Assembly (NCBI GenBank): GCA_934095825.1
Contig: CAKOKQ010000011.1
Span: forward strand, 1 to 56,488
Direction: 5' to 3'
Length of the DNA: 56,488 nt
Source of the DNA: an uncultured Bacilli bacterium
Lineage (GTDB): Bacteria; Bacillota_I; Bacilli_A; RF39; UBA660
Of the stretch, positions 56,290 to 56,488 are shown in pieces (within the stretch, counting starts at the first letter, position 1; each line of letters opens with the position of its first letter). The translations under genes and the position numbers were made by a program. The notes under the pieces are model-generated. The model had not been told where the DNA came from. It was given only the letters and a program-made list of their open reading frames with translations, and did no database searches.

Positions 56290-56488
56290 CAAATTCATTT
56301 TATCACATATATCACTATAATACACGAAAATTTTAAAAAAATGCCTATTTTCGTGATTTTAGTCGTAGTATAATATTTTTATAAATTTAGTATTGACAAA
56401 ACTTAGATAGTCAATTTATCAAGCAGATTGATTTTAATATTAAAAAAATTTTATTCACTAAAACCTTATTTTAATTAAATTTATACCA

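Overview
The window is AT-rich, with TAA/TAG stop codons dominating, Shine-Dalgarno sites of the GGAGG type and standard-code genes. The gene set (RbgA, ClpX-like ATPase, LtaS-like sulfatase, sortase-type NPETG anchor, dockerin and cohesin modules, SipW-type signal peptides, Gram-positive Tad pili) points to an uncultured low-GC Bacillota, most likely a gut-associated member of the Bacilli. The taxonomic placement is inference; no marker was compared with a database.

Layout. 1-19278 is mostly conserved chromosome: rbgA-rnhB, an LtaS-like enzyme, a ClpX-like ATPase with a small partner, topA, a secreted papain-type protease with a C-terminal dockerin followed by a cohesin-like wall anchor, ligA, a degenerate GGDEF sensor, and a YihY membrane protein. 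19386-31733 is an accessory island built around a diversity-generating retroelement (DGR): an Avd-like protein, a reverse transcriptase with the DGR signature, a MutS-domain-I-like accessory protein, and a 662-residue SipW-type surface protein whose C-terminus holds the variable repeat (VR, 24802-24911). The island also holds several Rpn-family (PD-(D/E)XK) nuclease genes and remnants. 32093-32860 is rpsD with its leader. 32991-46344 is a Tad-pilus operon with a giant 1962-residue secreted protein. 46486-55750 holds helical-repeat and unrecognised proteins. Remnants of IS200-like and IS110-like transposases lie at about 31741-32050 and 55890-56289.

The standout system is in the DGR island. 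Instead of one template repeat (TR) beside the reverse transcriptase, there are eight complete TRs downstream (110 or 113 nt, all in frame with one another), plus one cassette that has lost its TR. Each sits in its own roughly 380-450-nt cassette: a TATAAT box, a 5'-terminal hairpin whose sequence changes but whose pairing is kept, a spacer, the TR, a conserved 3' RNA domain of about 180 nt with several covarying stems and a UACG tetraloop hairpin, and a private intrinsic terminator. The VR differs from TR6 at 15 positions, 13 of which are template adenines. If the first 31 or so bases came from TR4 or TR5 and the rest from TR6, every difference falls on a template adenine. This suggests a DGR that combines adenine mutagenesis with switching between alternative template-RNA genes.

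How the parts may work together: the RT, Avd-like and MutS-I-like proteins would copy one of several template RNAs into mutagenised cDNA and write it into the exposed C-terminal lectin-like domain of the surface protein. The neighbouring dockerin/cohesin pair and the Tad pilus indicate a cell with a rich surface apparatus, but nothing in the sequence ties them to the DGR.
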